64,000 nucleotides of DNA from Terriglobus albidus (GCF_008000815.1 NZ_CP042806.1:5642001-5706000), one strand, 5' to 3'; shown: positions 44,292 to 53,577, numbered from the stretch's first letter. Made by a program: numbers and translations. The notes: generated from the sequence alone by a model not told the origin.

Positions 44292-44561
44292 GCGTAAATC
44301 TCTTCCGTACTGGTGGGACGGAGGGTAAGGGATCGCGAACGGGCCACGCCAGGCTTGCGTGCGTTCGCTTGACGGCAGCTCTTGAGATCGGGAGGGATTC
44401 GCTCCACCTTCGCATCAGGTTCACGCGCTACTCTCAAGGCGTCCTCGTTGCGATACGGTGACAGATACGATGCCATTCTGTCATAGGTCAAACGAACATT
44501 ATCGTTACTAATCTGGGTCGGTGAGTGCACTCGATCATGCACTCACCGAGGTCCACTGATA

Positions 44562-45296
44562 TCAGATAGCCGAGAAGCCGCCGTCGACGTTCAACTCCAC
44601 CCCATTCACGAAGCTCGAATCGTCTGAAGCAAGAAACAGCGCGACCGTCGCAATCTCCTCAGGTTGCCCCATCTTTCCCCGCGGGATCAGGGACTCGAAC
44701 ATCTCCTTCGCCTCCTTGGTGAGAACTTCTTCCTGCATCGGAGTGGCGATTGGTCCAGGGCCCAGCACGTTCACCCGGATATTCCTGCCCTTCAGTTCGT
44801 TCAGCCACGTGCGTGCGAAGGAGCGCAATGCAGCCTTGCTCGCCGCATACACGCCGAAACCAGGAAAACCCTTTATCGAAGCAACTGATCCGGTCATGAT
44901 GATCGATCCGCCATCGTTGAACAGCGGCAACGCCTTCTGAACCGTAAACAGTGTTCCGCGCGCATTCAGGCCGAAGGCCGCATCGAAGTGCTGCTCGGTG
45001 ATCTCGCCCAGTGGCGCGGCCTCGCCCCTGCCGGCGCTCGCGAACAGGACGTCGATCTTGCCCTTTTCTCGCTTGACCGTATCGAACAGACGGTCGAGGT
45101 CGTCGAGATTTGCCGCGTCCCCGCGCACACCGGTCACGTTCCGGCCAATCAGCTTGACGGCCTCATCGAGCTGCTCCTGCCTTCTACCCATGATGAAAAC
45201 GTAGGCACCCTCTTCAACGAAGCGCTTGGCGCTCGCCAGCGCCATGCCGCTCGATCCACCCGTGATGACTGCAACCTTACCCTTTAGCTTTCCCAT
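44562..45296 (-). CDS. SDR family oxidoreductase
   Basis: 244 residues. A paralogue of the SDR at 12526. The cofactor loop reads TGGSSGMA, so the usual third Gly/GIG is altered, and NNAG is replaced by ASAG; the catalytic Ser (TGSVAS) and YAASK are intact, so activity is still plausible. C-terminus SFVNGVELNVDGGFSAI. The start at 45296 has AAGGGAG directly upstream; a much longer in-frame extension to 45902 runs through the divergent AraC gene and is not coding. Divergent from that AraC regulator, with about 120 bases between starts. Confidence 0.9.
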   Translation of the reverse strand: MGKLKGKVAVITGGSSGMALASAKRFVEEGAYVFIMGRRQEQLDEAVKLIGRNVTGVRGDAANLDDLDRLFDTVKREKGKIDVLFASAGRGEAAPLGEITEQHFDAAFGLNARGTLFTVQKALPLFNDGGSIIMTGSVASIKGFPGFGVYAASKAALRSFARTWLNELKGRNIRVNVLGPGPIATPMQEEVLTKEAKEMFESLIPRGKMGQPEEIATVALFLASDDSSFVNGVELNVDGGFSAI

Positions 45297-45416
45297 AACT
45301 GCTCCCTTCGGTAGATGTGTAGCATTCACTACAGGAGAGTAGATTTCTCCGACGGTGGACGAGAACTGCTCGCAAGTCCTAATGTTTTGTCTATTCGTCC
45401 AGAATGGGAGGTTATA

Positions 45417-46385
45417 TTGGACCCGATAACGGACATCTTCAGAACAATGCACGTTACCGCATTCGGTCAGCACAGGCTGGAAGCCACAGCCCCGTGGGGC
45501 TTGATACAGAAGAAACAGACCGAAGAAAAAGTCCCGCCTTCCGGCAAAAAGATTTCGCCCACAGATCTGGCGCATTTCGCCATGCTCTCGCGCGGTAACT
45601 GCTGGCTGAGTGTGGAAGGGACTCCAGAGCCGATTCCCCTCACCGGTGGTGATTGCTTTTTTCTGGCTCGGGGAACTTCGTTTATTTTGCGCGACAGCCT
45701 GCGAACACATCCGAAGAAGAGTTTCGGCGAGGTTGCGGCCACTGATGGCAGCAATGTCGCTCATTACGGTGGGGGTGGCGCGCCGACGACAGTCATCTGT
45801 GGGTCCCTGAGTTTCGATCGCGCCAGTCTGAAGCCGATCACTCAGCTGTTGCCGAGCTTCATTCTCATCAAGGCTGATGAGCCCCACACGCTTGCTCTTC
45901 ACAACACCATGCAGGCGCTGGCGTCAGAAATGGCAGAACAGGCGCCGGGATCGGAAGTCGTCGCGACCCGGCTGGCCGAGGTCCTATTTATCCAGGCGCT
46001 CCGGGCGCATATCGCGTCGGAACCGCAACGCAAGCAGGGATGGCTTCGTGCGATCTTCGATCCTCAAATAGGCACGGCCCTGAGTGCCGTTCACGACAGT
46101 GTGAATACACCCTGGACAGTCGAATCCCTGGCCGCAACGGCGGGCATGTCTCGCTCCGCATTCGCAGCGCGTTTTAAGGAGCTACTCGGACAGACACCGC
46201 TGGAATACGTGACCGAGTGGCGGATGCAGAAGGCGATGCAGTTACTCGGTCAGCGTGACAAAAAGCTCATCGACGTTGCCCGGTCGGTTGGATACGAGTC
46301 CGACGCTGCGTTCAGTAAGGCCTTCAAGCGGGTTGTAGGGGCTAACCCTGGTGAATATCTCAAACGTGGATTTAGAGACCCATAA
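45417..46385 (+). CDS. AraC family transcriptional regulator (cupin_6 type)
   Basis: 322 residues. N-terminal cupin_6 sensor domain (DPITDIFRTMHVTAFGQHRLEATAPWGLIQ, HFAMLSRGNCWLSVEG, LTGGDCFFLARGTSFIL), then the double HTH (WTVESLAATAGMSRSAFAARFKELLGQTPLEYVTEWRMQKAMQLL, VARSVGYESDAAFSKAFKRVVGANPGEYLKRG). The start is taken as TTG 45417 with GGGAGG 5 bases upstream; ATG 45447 is possible, and a longer frame from 45315 has no ribosome site. It likely controls the divergent SDR. Confidence 0.9.
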   Translation: MDPITDIFRTMHVTAFGQHRLEATAPWGLIQKKQTEEKVPPSGKKISPTDLAHFAMLSRGNCWLSVEGTPEPIPLTGGDCFFLARGTSFILRDSLRTHPKKSFGEVAATDGSNVAHYGGGGAPTTVICGSLSFDRASLKPITQLLPSFILIKADEPHTLALHNTMQALASEMAEQAPGSEVVATRLAEVLFIQALRAHIASEPQRKQGWLRAIFDPQIGTALSAVHDSVNTPWTVESLAATAGMSRSAFAARFKELLGQTPLEYVTEWRMQKAMQLLGQRDKKLIDVARSVGYESDAAFSKAFKRVVGANPGEYLKRGFRDP

Positions 46386-46401
46386 CGACTGGATTGCACT
46401 A

Positions 46402-46506
46402 GTGCAGTTTTCCTGTTGCCGGGCATTTTCGGAAGGGGCGTGCAACGGCGTTTTCATTGCGGAAAACGCCCATAGATGTGGAAACCCTCCACTGCACCAA
46501 TGCACG
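46402..46506 (-). mobile_element. MITE-like repeat family 1, copy D
   Basis: GTGCAGTTTTCCTGTTGCCG at the left, core CAACGGCGTTTTCATTGCGG, ATAGATGTGGAAACC and CACTGCACC at the right. The left flank GACTGGATTGCACTA and the right flank (AACGAC, then CCGCCGATAT) are found joined without the repeat at 47465-47502. Confidence 0.68.
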
Positions 46507-46665
46507 AACGACGGCTTGCCGCCGATATCCAGGACGTCCGTACCTGCCCACTGACCAGCAGTTTGGAGAGGGTTACCGAAGTAAAATGCAAGCCGACTTC
46601 ACATTACCTACCCGCAGCAGTAGACTTGCTCTGCCTCCTGTAAATGCCCTTCAAAGGAGTTGTTC

Positions 46666-47448
46666 ATGCAACGGCGCAGGCTGCTTCTCCTGACCTCTTT
46701 GGTTCCTACAGGGTTCTTTCTTTCCCGTTACTTGAAAGCTCTGGCTCTCCAACCTCAACCGCCGATTGACTATCGAGGACAAGCTCTAAAACTGAACCAG
46801 CTTGCCGCAGGCATTCACACTCCTGCCGATGCGCGCACGCTTGTAGATTTCATAGCGGACATCTTTTCCGATGAGCTGCCGCCCAGGTCGGCCAGCCGCG
46901 GCATCCGAGAGAAAATTGCTGCAGCAGAGTTTGCAACCGTAATCGATCCGCAACAACTCATCGCGGAACAGCGAGTAGCGCAGGCATGGAATAAATATGT
47001 CCAGACCATAGCGGCTCCTTTGGACCGCCAGGTAACCGCCGCCGAGATTCACAATCTGCGCGATAGCTTTCTCTCCATAGCCAACCTTAGCTGGGCTCAA
47101 GGCGGCCGCACGATCTGGACTGTTCCGGCAATCTATGCGACGCAGGATAATGGAGCGATTGCTGAAGGCTGCCGCGCAATCGAGTCAGTTCGCATCTTCT
47201 GGGATCTTGCAAACATGCCGCAGAATCTTGCTTCTGCCCGGATTCGTGTTAGCCAGGGTGTACTCGCTTCCGATCTGTTGCAGCAGGCCCGGAAGCGTCC
47301 TTCGACGGTGACCCACGGTAGCTACGTGTCCGTCGGTGTGGGAGCCGGCAATTCGGTGGAAATCGCAGCCCGGGCGTACATCGCGAAGAACGGGATCAAG
47401 GCCTTCGGTAAAGCTGTGAATGGGATGCTCGATGAAGTGCTGATCTAA
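46666..47448 (+). CDS. Secreted protein of unknown function
   Basis: 260 residues. N-terminal RRR followed by a hydrophobic stretch (LLLLTSLVPTGFFLS) fits a signal peptide or Tat-like anchor. I do not recognise the mature part. It is alpha-rich, begins PPIDYRGQALKLNQLAAGIHTPADARTLVDFIADIF, contains DRQVTAAEIHNLRDSFLSIANLSWAQGGRTIWTVPAIYA and ends YIAKNGIKAFGKAVNGMLDEVLI. AAAGGAGT lies about 5 bases before the ATG at 46666. It faces a minus-strand secreted-protein gene. Confidence 0.75.
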   Translation: MQRRRLLLLTSLVPTGFFLSRYLKALALQPQPPIDYRGQALKLNQLAAGIHTPADARTLVDFIADIFSDELPPRSASRGIREKIAAAEFATVIDPQQLIAEQRVAQAWNKYVQTIAAPLDRQVTAAEIHNLRDSFLSIANLSWAQGGRTIWTVPAIYATQDNGAIAEGCRAIESVRIFWDLANMPQNLASARIRVSQGVLASDLLQQARKRPSTVTHGSYVSVGVGAGNSVEIAARAYIAKNGIKAFGKAVNGMLDEVLI

Positions 47449-47475
47449 ATATGCGGATTTTAAGACTGGATTGCA

Positions 47476-48339
47476 CTAACGATGTCCCGCCGCCGATATG
47501 CAGGACTCTCCTTCCACCCGTGTCCATATGGCAGGTCGTGACACTTGATTTGTCCCGGCTGGCCAATTACCCACGAGGGACTTCCCGTCACGAGAAATAA
47601 CTGCGGAGAATGGGTGCGAACAACACATCAGAGTGTATGCCCTGAGTTCAACCTCGATGCGATCCGGTTCAGATAACTTCACCTTCGCAATCTCCCCGTA
47701 GTGCAGCATCGCTCGTTCGGGAGGCCGAAGGCCGTTCGCATAGCGTGTCTGTCCAGGAATTCGGATGTCATCGCCCCATCCGGTAAATGTCCCATCCTGC
47801 GCCTGGGCAACGTGCAGACAATTGTTCATCACGCCGGTGCGTTCGAACCATGTACCGACGAACGGACTCGTCTGAGCCCGCGCCGGACGTTTCAGCGTGA
47901 TTTCCTGATTCCGAAAGGCCGCACGTTCAAAACTTCCGGTCCAACTCCGAGTCGTACCGTCCCATGCAAGATCGACATGCACCTCGGGAAGCCCCGCTTT
48001 TTGCGGAGAATCGATACGCAGATGTCGGCCATCCCAGCTCGCTCTACCCGCTGCAGAAGTGGCGAAAAAGTTAAAACCCAGCGGCTTCACGTCCGAGCCG
48101 GAGCGCTGATAGAGACCGATCTCGAAGTCCTCTAATGCCTGTGGAACACCGGTCAGGTCTGTAGCGGAGCTGGGAACTGTTGTCGAGATCAGGATGTTCA
48201 TACCGATCTGCCCGCCTTGACCGTCCGAAGCCTCCCATCGACCAGCAAGATCTTCTGGGTGAAACAGCTCCTGCGCATTTAAAGCACAGGAGCAGCTAAT
48301 GTCCAAAAGGACGACACACAGCGCTGTACATAGACGCAC
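47476..48339 (-). CDS. Secreted protein of unknown function, beta-rich
   Basis: 287 residues starting at GTG 48339 with GGAGG 4 bases upstream. Signal peptide about 1-22 (LCTALCVVLLDISCSCALNAQ). The mature protein looks like two lipocalin/beta-sandwich-like halves, each opening with a GxW motif: LAGRWEASDGQGGQIGMNIL near residue 32 and FVGTWFERTGVMNNCLHVAQAQDGTFTGWGDD near 160. It contains several Cys (CLHVA, MCCSHP), possibly disulfide-bonded. No specific family recognised. Confidence 0.72.
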   Translation of the reverse strand: MRLCTALCVVLLDISCSCALNAQELFHPEDLAGRWEASDGQGGQIGMNILISTTVPSSATDLTGVPQALEDFEIGLYQRSGSDVKPLGFNFFATSAAGRASWDGRHLRIDSPQKAGLPEVHVDLAWDGTTRSWTGSFERAAFRNQEITLKRPARAQTSPFVGTWFERTGVMNNCLHVAQAQDGTFTGWGDDIRIPGQTRYANGLRPPERAMLHYGEIAKVKLSEPDRIEVELRAYTLMCCSHPFSAVISRDGKSLVGNWPAGTNQVSRPAIWTRVEGESCISAAGHR

Positions 48340-48452
48340 GAAGCCTCCGGGAACCCGATGGGAGCTGCATTCTTAGACTCCAGCTCTCGACAGATTGTTC
48401 CTCGAATTTCTCGTGCCGGGCGTTCCATCAGCCCTGGCGACGCTGAGACAGC

Positions 48453-50021
48453 TTAGAAGTTCCGAGCGTACGTGTCGCGTGGAAGCCCAACCTGCCGGGC
48501 GCGGTTGCGGAGGTCCATCGCGGTTGTCTCATTGGACGGGTTACCCAGAGCCACGAAATAGGGTGCGTGTCCCGTCGGAGTGAAAACCTGAGGATGGAGA
48601 CTCACGTATTTGCGCTGCAGCTTCATGACCTGTGCCTGGGCCTGCTGCTCGTACTTGTAGGTGTAGGCGATGACGTGCCAACCAGCCCGCTCGCCTGAAG
48701 CAAGCAGCGAGTTCTGGGTTGTGTTGACTTCGGAATGGGCTGCGGGCTTAGGAGACGGCTGCTGTACAGATGCAGGCTGAGCGGCGGCCTGCGAGGTTGC
48801 CGGTTTACCTTCGATGATCGTTGCGTGCTGTTCCTGAACCTTGTCCTCGTGTTTGCTGCCTCCGGCAGCCCAGATCACGACTCCCAGCAAGGCCGCGGCA
48901 GCACCCGATGCGATATAGGCTTTGCGACTGATGGGCCTTGGCCTCATCGGCCTGAGCCGTCGCATCAGACCAGCGCCGATGGAATCCGTGCCGAGGTGCT
49001 GGCGCGATTGCTCAAGCAAACCGTCAAGACCCATCTGGAGCCGGCTTCCGATCCAGCCGCTGCCGGGCGCAGGTGACCCGGTCGCGTCCGAGTCCGGAAC
49101 TGCCTCCGCAACCGGGAGTCTGCTGTGAGCGAGCATTGGCTCATCCTGGGTAGACGAATCCTGGATAGACGAAGCCCGGGTAGCCGAAGCCTGGATAGAA
49201 GACGAAGCCTGGATAGAGGGCGAAGCAACGCTGTGAGAGATTGTGGGCGCCGCATCCTTTGGCGTCGAAGCCACAGTCGCCGGCGCCGTTGCGGCTGCAG
49301 GAACCTGCCGCACCGAGGGGACAATGGGAGTTTGCATCGGCGGTTTAAGGATGCCGACGATATCTTCCGGCCTCAGCGTTCCATTGAGCGCGCCCGGAAT
49401 GATGCGATCGAATGGCTTGGGAAACCGGGTGGATGTATGCACCTGCCCATCCAGGCCAAGGCAGCGAAGCAGCAGCAGGCCGAGGTCGTGAACGTCGCGC
49501 TGGCGTAGAGCTTCGCGCGCCTCAGGGGTATCCGCTTCGAAATCACCGACGCAATCGCGGCAGCAGTCGCTGCGCAGCTTGATGACCTCTCCTGACGCAA
49601 AGACGTTGGTTGCGTCCAAGTGCTCATGAATCAGACCGGCGGCATGGAGAGCAGCGAGCGCGCCACTCACCGCTTCCGCGACTTCCTTCGTGTCATCGAG
49701 AGAGAGCACCTGCTCGCGGAGTGCGTCGGAAAGGCTGCTATCCGTGGGCTCCAGAAGGCAGCATGCCAGCGACAGCCCATCGAACGTAGTCTGGCCGGCA
49801 CGCTTGATGGCCTGCAGATTCGGGTGAGAGACAGCCGCGATCCTGCGCCAGCGGCCGATGAGTTCCGACTCATCGAAGTGCGCCTCCGTAAGGCGTAGCA
49901 GGGCTCGTTGGCCATCGGAGGTCGCAGTAGTAAAAAAGGCGTTGCGCCCCTCTGATCGGTTCAGCCGGCCAATCGGATATCCGGCAAGTGTATTGCCTTC
50001 GTATTCAGTCCACAGATGCAT
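48453..50021 (-). CDS. Pseudokinase-like protein with Ala/Ser/Pro linker, membrane span and SPOR-like domain
   Basis: 522 residues. About 5-190 resembles a eukaryotic-type protein kinase lobe pair (EYEGNTLAGYPIGRLNRSEGRNAFF, VSHPNLQAIKRAG, VSGALAALHAAGLIHEHLDATNVFA, RDVHDLGLLLLRCLGL). The catalytic HRD is HEH and the DFG position reads SDC, so phosphotransfer is unlikely. A low-complexity stretch with SIQASS/SIQDSS repeats (about 255-290) leads to one transmembrane segment (about 368-386). The C-terminus (about 445-522, ERAGWHVIAYTYKYEQQAQAQVMKLQ, then YFVALGNPSNE and ARQVGLPRDTYARNF) resembles a SPOR peptidoglycan-binding domain. Start at 50021 (MHLWTEYEG) is preferred; ATG 50069 is an alternative. 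Probably links a cytosolic sensor to the cell wall (inference). Confidence 0.75.
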   Translation of the reverse strand: MHLWTEYEGNTLAGYPIGRLNRSEGRNAFFTTATSDGQRALLRLTEAHFDESELIGRWRRIAAVSHPNLQAIKRAGQTTFDGLSLACCLLEPTDSSLSDALREQVLSLDDTKEVAEAVSGALAALHAAGLIHEHLDATNVFASGEVIKLRSDCCRDCVGDFEADTPEAREALRQRDVHDLGLLLLRCLGLDGQVHTSTRFPKPFDRIIPGALNGTLRPEDIVGILKPPMQTPIVPSVRQVPAAATAPATVASTPKDAAPTISHSVASPSIQASSSIQASATRASSIQDSSTQDEPMLAHSRLPVAEAVPDSDATGSPAPGSGWIGSRLQMGLDGLLEQSRQHLGTDSIGAGLMRRLRPMRPRPISRKAYIASGAAAALLGVVIWAAGGSKHEDKVQEQHATIIEGKPATSQAAAQPASVQQPSPKPAAHSEVNTTQNSLLASGERAGWHVIAYTYKYEQQAQAQVMKLQRKYVSLHPQVFTPTGHAPYFVALGNPSNETTAMDLRNRARQVGLPRDTYARNF

Positions 50022-50304
50022 GGGTTTAAATCCTGCAATGAAATCACTGGATCGTGATGCACGTTTCATTCCAAAGTGCAGACTCAGGCACAGTGCGGCA
50101 GATCTACCGGTTTTTCTTTGGTTTCATGGATGAAACGTCGTGCAGACTGGGAATTTTCTCCCTTGTCGCTGCCAGCGAGACGGAAGTTATTCGGCATCTA
50201 GCGAGGTACCTGCTGCCTGCTTTTTTAGCCAGCGAGAAACCGCGCCTCGTTCGTGAGCGGCTGGTGGTAAAGGTCTTTTCTCCACCAGCCGCTCGAACAA
50301 GCGC

Positions 50305-52341
50305 TTACGAGGGAACAGCTATCGCCGCTCTTCTGGCCTTTTCAACCTGCACCTTGGCCATGATGTCGCTCATATACACCCGGGCGTCGCCTTTTGTCTT
50401 AAGTCCCCTAAACCTGGCCGCCGCAGCTGCTTTTTCTTCGGGGGTTTCGGCTAAGTGGACGTCCTCTTTGAAGAGTATGCCGAGGAAACCCATCAGATTG
50501 CTCCGGTCAGGTATAGGTTCCAGGTCGAGCGCGGCCTCTTCCTCTGCCGTGAGAAGGGGACGCTTTTCAGGCCGGGGAGCAGGAGGGTTCAGCTTCATTG
50601 GACAATCCGTTCGTAGCACGTTTGCCGTTTGCACGCCCTGAATCACATTGGCTGCGGCATCTCGGTCAGTAAGAGAAGACAAGCCAAATAACCACTCCAG
50701 AGTCTTCAGAACCGAGGAGTGATCGTAAACGGTGTGATCGACATTAGCCGCCAGCAACGGCGAAACAATGACCGCCGGCACGCGAACTCCGTAATTGCCA
50801 AAGGTGAAGCCACTCTCGTTGTATTTGCTCGATTGCTCATCCTGGCTCGGAGGTACTGCCTGGCCGGGGGCACAGTGATCGTAGAAGCCTCCATGCTCGT
50901 CGTATGTAATGATCAGCATGCTCGAATTCCAAAGCGGAGAACTGCGGAGGGTCTCATAGACCTTCAGAATCAAGGCTTCTCCATTGGCAACGCTATCCAT
51001 CGGGTGCTGCGAGGATCCGTTCTCGTAAGTACTTAGAGCGTGACCGTAGTTCGGTTCAATGAACGTGTATTGGTATGGATAATCGCTCGACGTTATATCT
51101 GATTCGAAGGTCGCAAGATCGTTGACATCCGACACGTAGATACCTTTGATACCGGCTACCAGTGGGACCTTTCCCGCCTCGGGTCCGTTTGTGTCGTGGT
51201 ATAAGCGCCAGGTAATGCCGTTCGCCGTCATCGCGTCGAAGATCGAACCATTCGGAAACTCGAAACCTTCGCTGAACTCCTTAAACACCCACTCATATAT
51301 TTCCCCGCCGCTGGGGGTATGGTCGAGGCCATTGGATGACGCTGCATGCAGGAAAAAACGATTTGGCCAGGTTGGACCAGGTAAAGAGGAGAACCACTGA
51401 TCGCAAACCACATACTCGGTAGCCAACTGATACAGCACCGGCAATTGGTCCTTCGTATCGAAGCACTTCATAATGTCACCAATGTCACCGGCTGGAGCAA
51501 CTGGTCCTTCCGATGTCGTGGTTGCGTAATTGGCTGCGAATCCCGAATTGTTGATTGTCGGATAGGCTCCTCCGGAGCTATACGTGGAGCCTGGGCCGGC
51601 GAGCTGCTCGAGCACATCATCAAACTCGTGCCCGGGATCGCTCGGCATGCTCTCCGGCGCACTGCCCTGAACGTAATACGTGGCGCCGTTGTAGGAATTC
51701 GAATTGCTGGTTGTGGCTGCGTAAATGCCTGGAATACCCGACAGAGCCAGCATATTGTCGAACGAATGATTTTCCAGCATCAAAACAAAAACGTTCTGGA
51801 TTGCAGAAACGGGCCGAGTGTCTTTGAATTGGAGATCGAAACTTTCATGGTCGCCTGACAGTTCATACGTGTAGACCAGGTTGTTGATGGAGTACTCCAG
51901 CCGTGGCGTGTCCAGACTGAAGATCGGGCTACCGCCAATCCACCAGTTGTTCCTCGCCGCAGCGTGCCCTTGTCCGAGATAAACAGTTACCGCTGCGCCA
52001 ATGGAAAATTCAATGACCACGGCAAACATAAAGTTCAGCTCTTCGGGCGTATCACCGCCCCCGAAGGGGGCATACTCCTTCGCGCTATCGTTGCCGCAAT
52101 TGGAATTAAATGAGTCTGCAACCGACGTGGATTTTTCGCGGCCGGCCTCCAGCGTGATGGTAAACGTACCATCCGAGGAGCTAATGGTCGGTGGAGTTTG
52201 AGAGGGCTGCCCGTCAGTGATGACCAGCGACCCGGATACATAACTGACGTTGCTGATTGCATTCGATAGATCGTTAATGGTGACGATATTGGAGCGCGTC
52301 TTGGCGAGAGACGAGTCTGTGGTGTTATCAGGAGTAGACAC
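50305..52341 (-). CDS. Phospholipase C/acid-phosphatase-type phosphoesterase
   Basis: 678 residues, phosphoesterase family PF04185. Catalytic blocks: NVFVLMLENHSFDNMLALSGIPG near residue 187, PVLYQLATEYVVCDQWFSSLPGPTWPNRFFLHAAS, FIEPNYGH, and MLIITYDEHGGFYDHCAP, supplying the metal-ligand Glu, Asn, Asp and His residues. There is no N-terminal signal peptide. Instead residues about 1-180 form a separate beta-rich domain (LSNAISNVSYVSGSLVITDGQ, NFMFAVVIEFSIGAAVTVYLGQ) that I cannot assign. Starts at GTG 52341 with AAAGGA upstream. Secretion, if any, would need a non-classical route. Confidence 0.85.
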   Translation of the reverse strand: MSTPDNTTDSSLAKTRSNIVTINDLSNAISNVSYVSGSLVITDGQPSQTPPTISSSDGTFTITLEAGREKSTSVADSFNSNCGNDSAKEYAPFGGGDTPEELNFMFAVVIEFSIGAAVTVYLGQGHAAARNNWWIGGSPIFSLDTPRLEYSINNLVYTYELSGDHESFDLQFKDTRPVSAIQNVFVLMLENHSFDNMLALSGIPGIYAATTSNSNSYNGATYYVQGSAPESMPSDPGHEFDDVLEQLAGPGSTYSSGGAYPTINNSGFAANYATTTSEGPVAPAGDIGDIMKCFDTKDQLPVLYQLATEYVVCDQWFSSLPGPTWPNRFFLHAASSNGLDHTPSGGEIYEWVFKEFSEGFEFPNGSIFDAMTANGITWRLYHDTNGPEAGKVPLVAGIKGIYVSDVNDLATFESDITSSDYPYQYTFIEPNYGHALSTYENGSSQHPMDSVANGEALILKVYETLRSSPLWNSSMLIITYDEHGGFYDHCAPGQAVPPSQDEQSSKYNESGFTFGNYGVRVPAVIVSPLLAANVDHTVYDHSSVLKTLEWLFGLSSLTDRDAAANVIQGVQTANVLRTDCPMKLNPPAPRPEKRPLLTAEEEAALDLEPIPDRSNLMGFLGILFKEDVHLAETPEEKAAAAARFRGLKTKGDARVYMSDIMAKVQVEKARRAAIAVPS

Positions 52342-52792
52342 GGTATTTATCCTTTCTGGTACGAGGGCATAGGGGAACCCTCCTGCAGCGTCCTACCGCC
52401 GCAAGGCAGAAAACTCAGGTCTTCAATCAGGCGTGGATAACCGTGTTTCCAGAGTCTGCGCCGTTATCTATCCTGATCAACGGACTATGGCGCGCTTCAT
52501 CCGCGACAAAGATGGAGCGGCCACAGGGTTACGATCACATCTGTGCATATCTGGGAAAGGAAAGGCAGAAAAGGGGATTCTTCACCGGGCTGGTCGTCAA
52601 GTAATCCAGCAGTAACCTTTGCTCCGGCATAGAAATATTGACTGCGACTGCTCTGGATGTCAAGAAGAGAGCTGAGAAGAAGACAGTTCTCAACTGGCGA
52701 CTCTTTGCCGGCAGCGATGCTCTCGTGCTCGCGTAGTAGAGGTGAAGTCAGACTGCGTAGAGTATTGCGATACCCTATCGAAGGCACACATC
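52342..52792. other. Intergenic stretch, nothing recognised
   Basis: About 450 bases between the phosphoesterase start and the peptidase gene, presumably holding both divergent promoters. No gene, repeat or clear palindrome seen. Confidence 0.4.
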
Positions 52793-53527
52793 ATGAAGCT
52801 TCTGCTCACATCTTCTGGCATCAATAACCCGAGCATTCATGGTGCGCTGGTCGATCTCCTGGGAAAACCAATCGCCGAGTCCAACGCACTCTTCATCCCC
52901 ACAGCGATCTATCCCTTTCCCTCCAGTGCTGGTATGGCATACCGGGCTATCTGCGGAAACGCCGAACCTCCCTTGTGCGAACTGGGCTGGAAGTCATTGG
53001 GTGTGCTGGAGCTCACCGCATTGCCCAGCATCGAGAAAACCCATTGGGTCTCGGCTATCGAGGAGACGGACGCACTGCTCGTCTGGGGCGGCGATCCGCT
53101 TTACCTGAGCTATTGGATGAGCCAGTCCGGAGTGAGTGAGCTCTTACCATCCTTACAGCGGGCGCCGGTCTATGTCGGAGTAAGCGCCGGCAGCATGGCC
53201 GTGGCTCCCATCTTCGGCGAAACCTACCGTAAGCCGTATCGCGGCACCGGCAACCCACTCACGGTGGAAGAGATGGTGTTCGCCACACCGCAGGGTGAAA
53301 TCGGCAAGAACTTCATCACAGCAAAAGGAGCGGGATTCACGGACTTTGCCTTGATTCCGCACGCGAACCACAAGGACCGCCCGGATGCTTCTTTCGCCAG
53401 CGCAGAAAAGTGGGCCGCGAAGCTCCCCGTTCCGGTGTACGCGATCGACGATCACACCGCCATTAAGGTGAAGGATGACACCGTCGAAGTCGTATCCGAG
53501 GGGCATTGGCGGCTGTTTACCCCGTGA
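52793..53527 (+). CDS. Peptidase E-like (S51, type 1 glutamine-amidotransferase-like) protein
   Basis: 244 residues. Marks: KLLLTSSGINNP, ALFIPTAIYPFP, DALLVWGGDPLYLSYWMSQSG and the nucleophile elbow VYVGVSAGSMAVAP with Ser near residue 132. Later ALIPHANHKDRPD supplies a His. Dipeptidase E cleaves Asp-Xaa dipeptides; relatives without Asp specificity are known, so the substrate is uncertain. ATG 52793 follows AAGG; the in-frame extension to 52742 is not family-like. Cytosolic. Confidence 0.87.
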   Translation: MKLLLTSSGINNPSIHGALVDLLGKPIAESNALFIPTAIYPFPSSAGMAYRAICGNAEPPLCELGWKSLGVLELTALPSIEKTHWVSAIEETDALLVWGGDPLYLSYWMSQSGVSELLPSLQRAPVYVGVSAGSMAVAPIFGETYRKPYRGTGNPLTVEEMVFATPQGEIGKNFITAKGAGFTDFALIPHANHKDRPDASFASAEKWAAKLPVPVYAIDDHTAIKVKDDTVEVVSEGHWRLFTP

Positions 53528-53577
53528 TCTCCGCTCTTGGCATCTGATCTCCGCTATGGCTATGGGTTGTACCTGGG

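Noticed and set aside
45297-45902. N-terminal extension of the SDR at 44562 through the AraC region
   Set aside because: The extension has no SDR-like or other domain, overlaps the divergent regulator, and the ATG at 45296 has its own AAGGGAG site.
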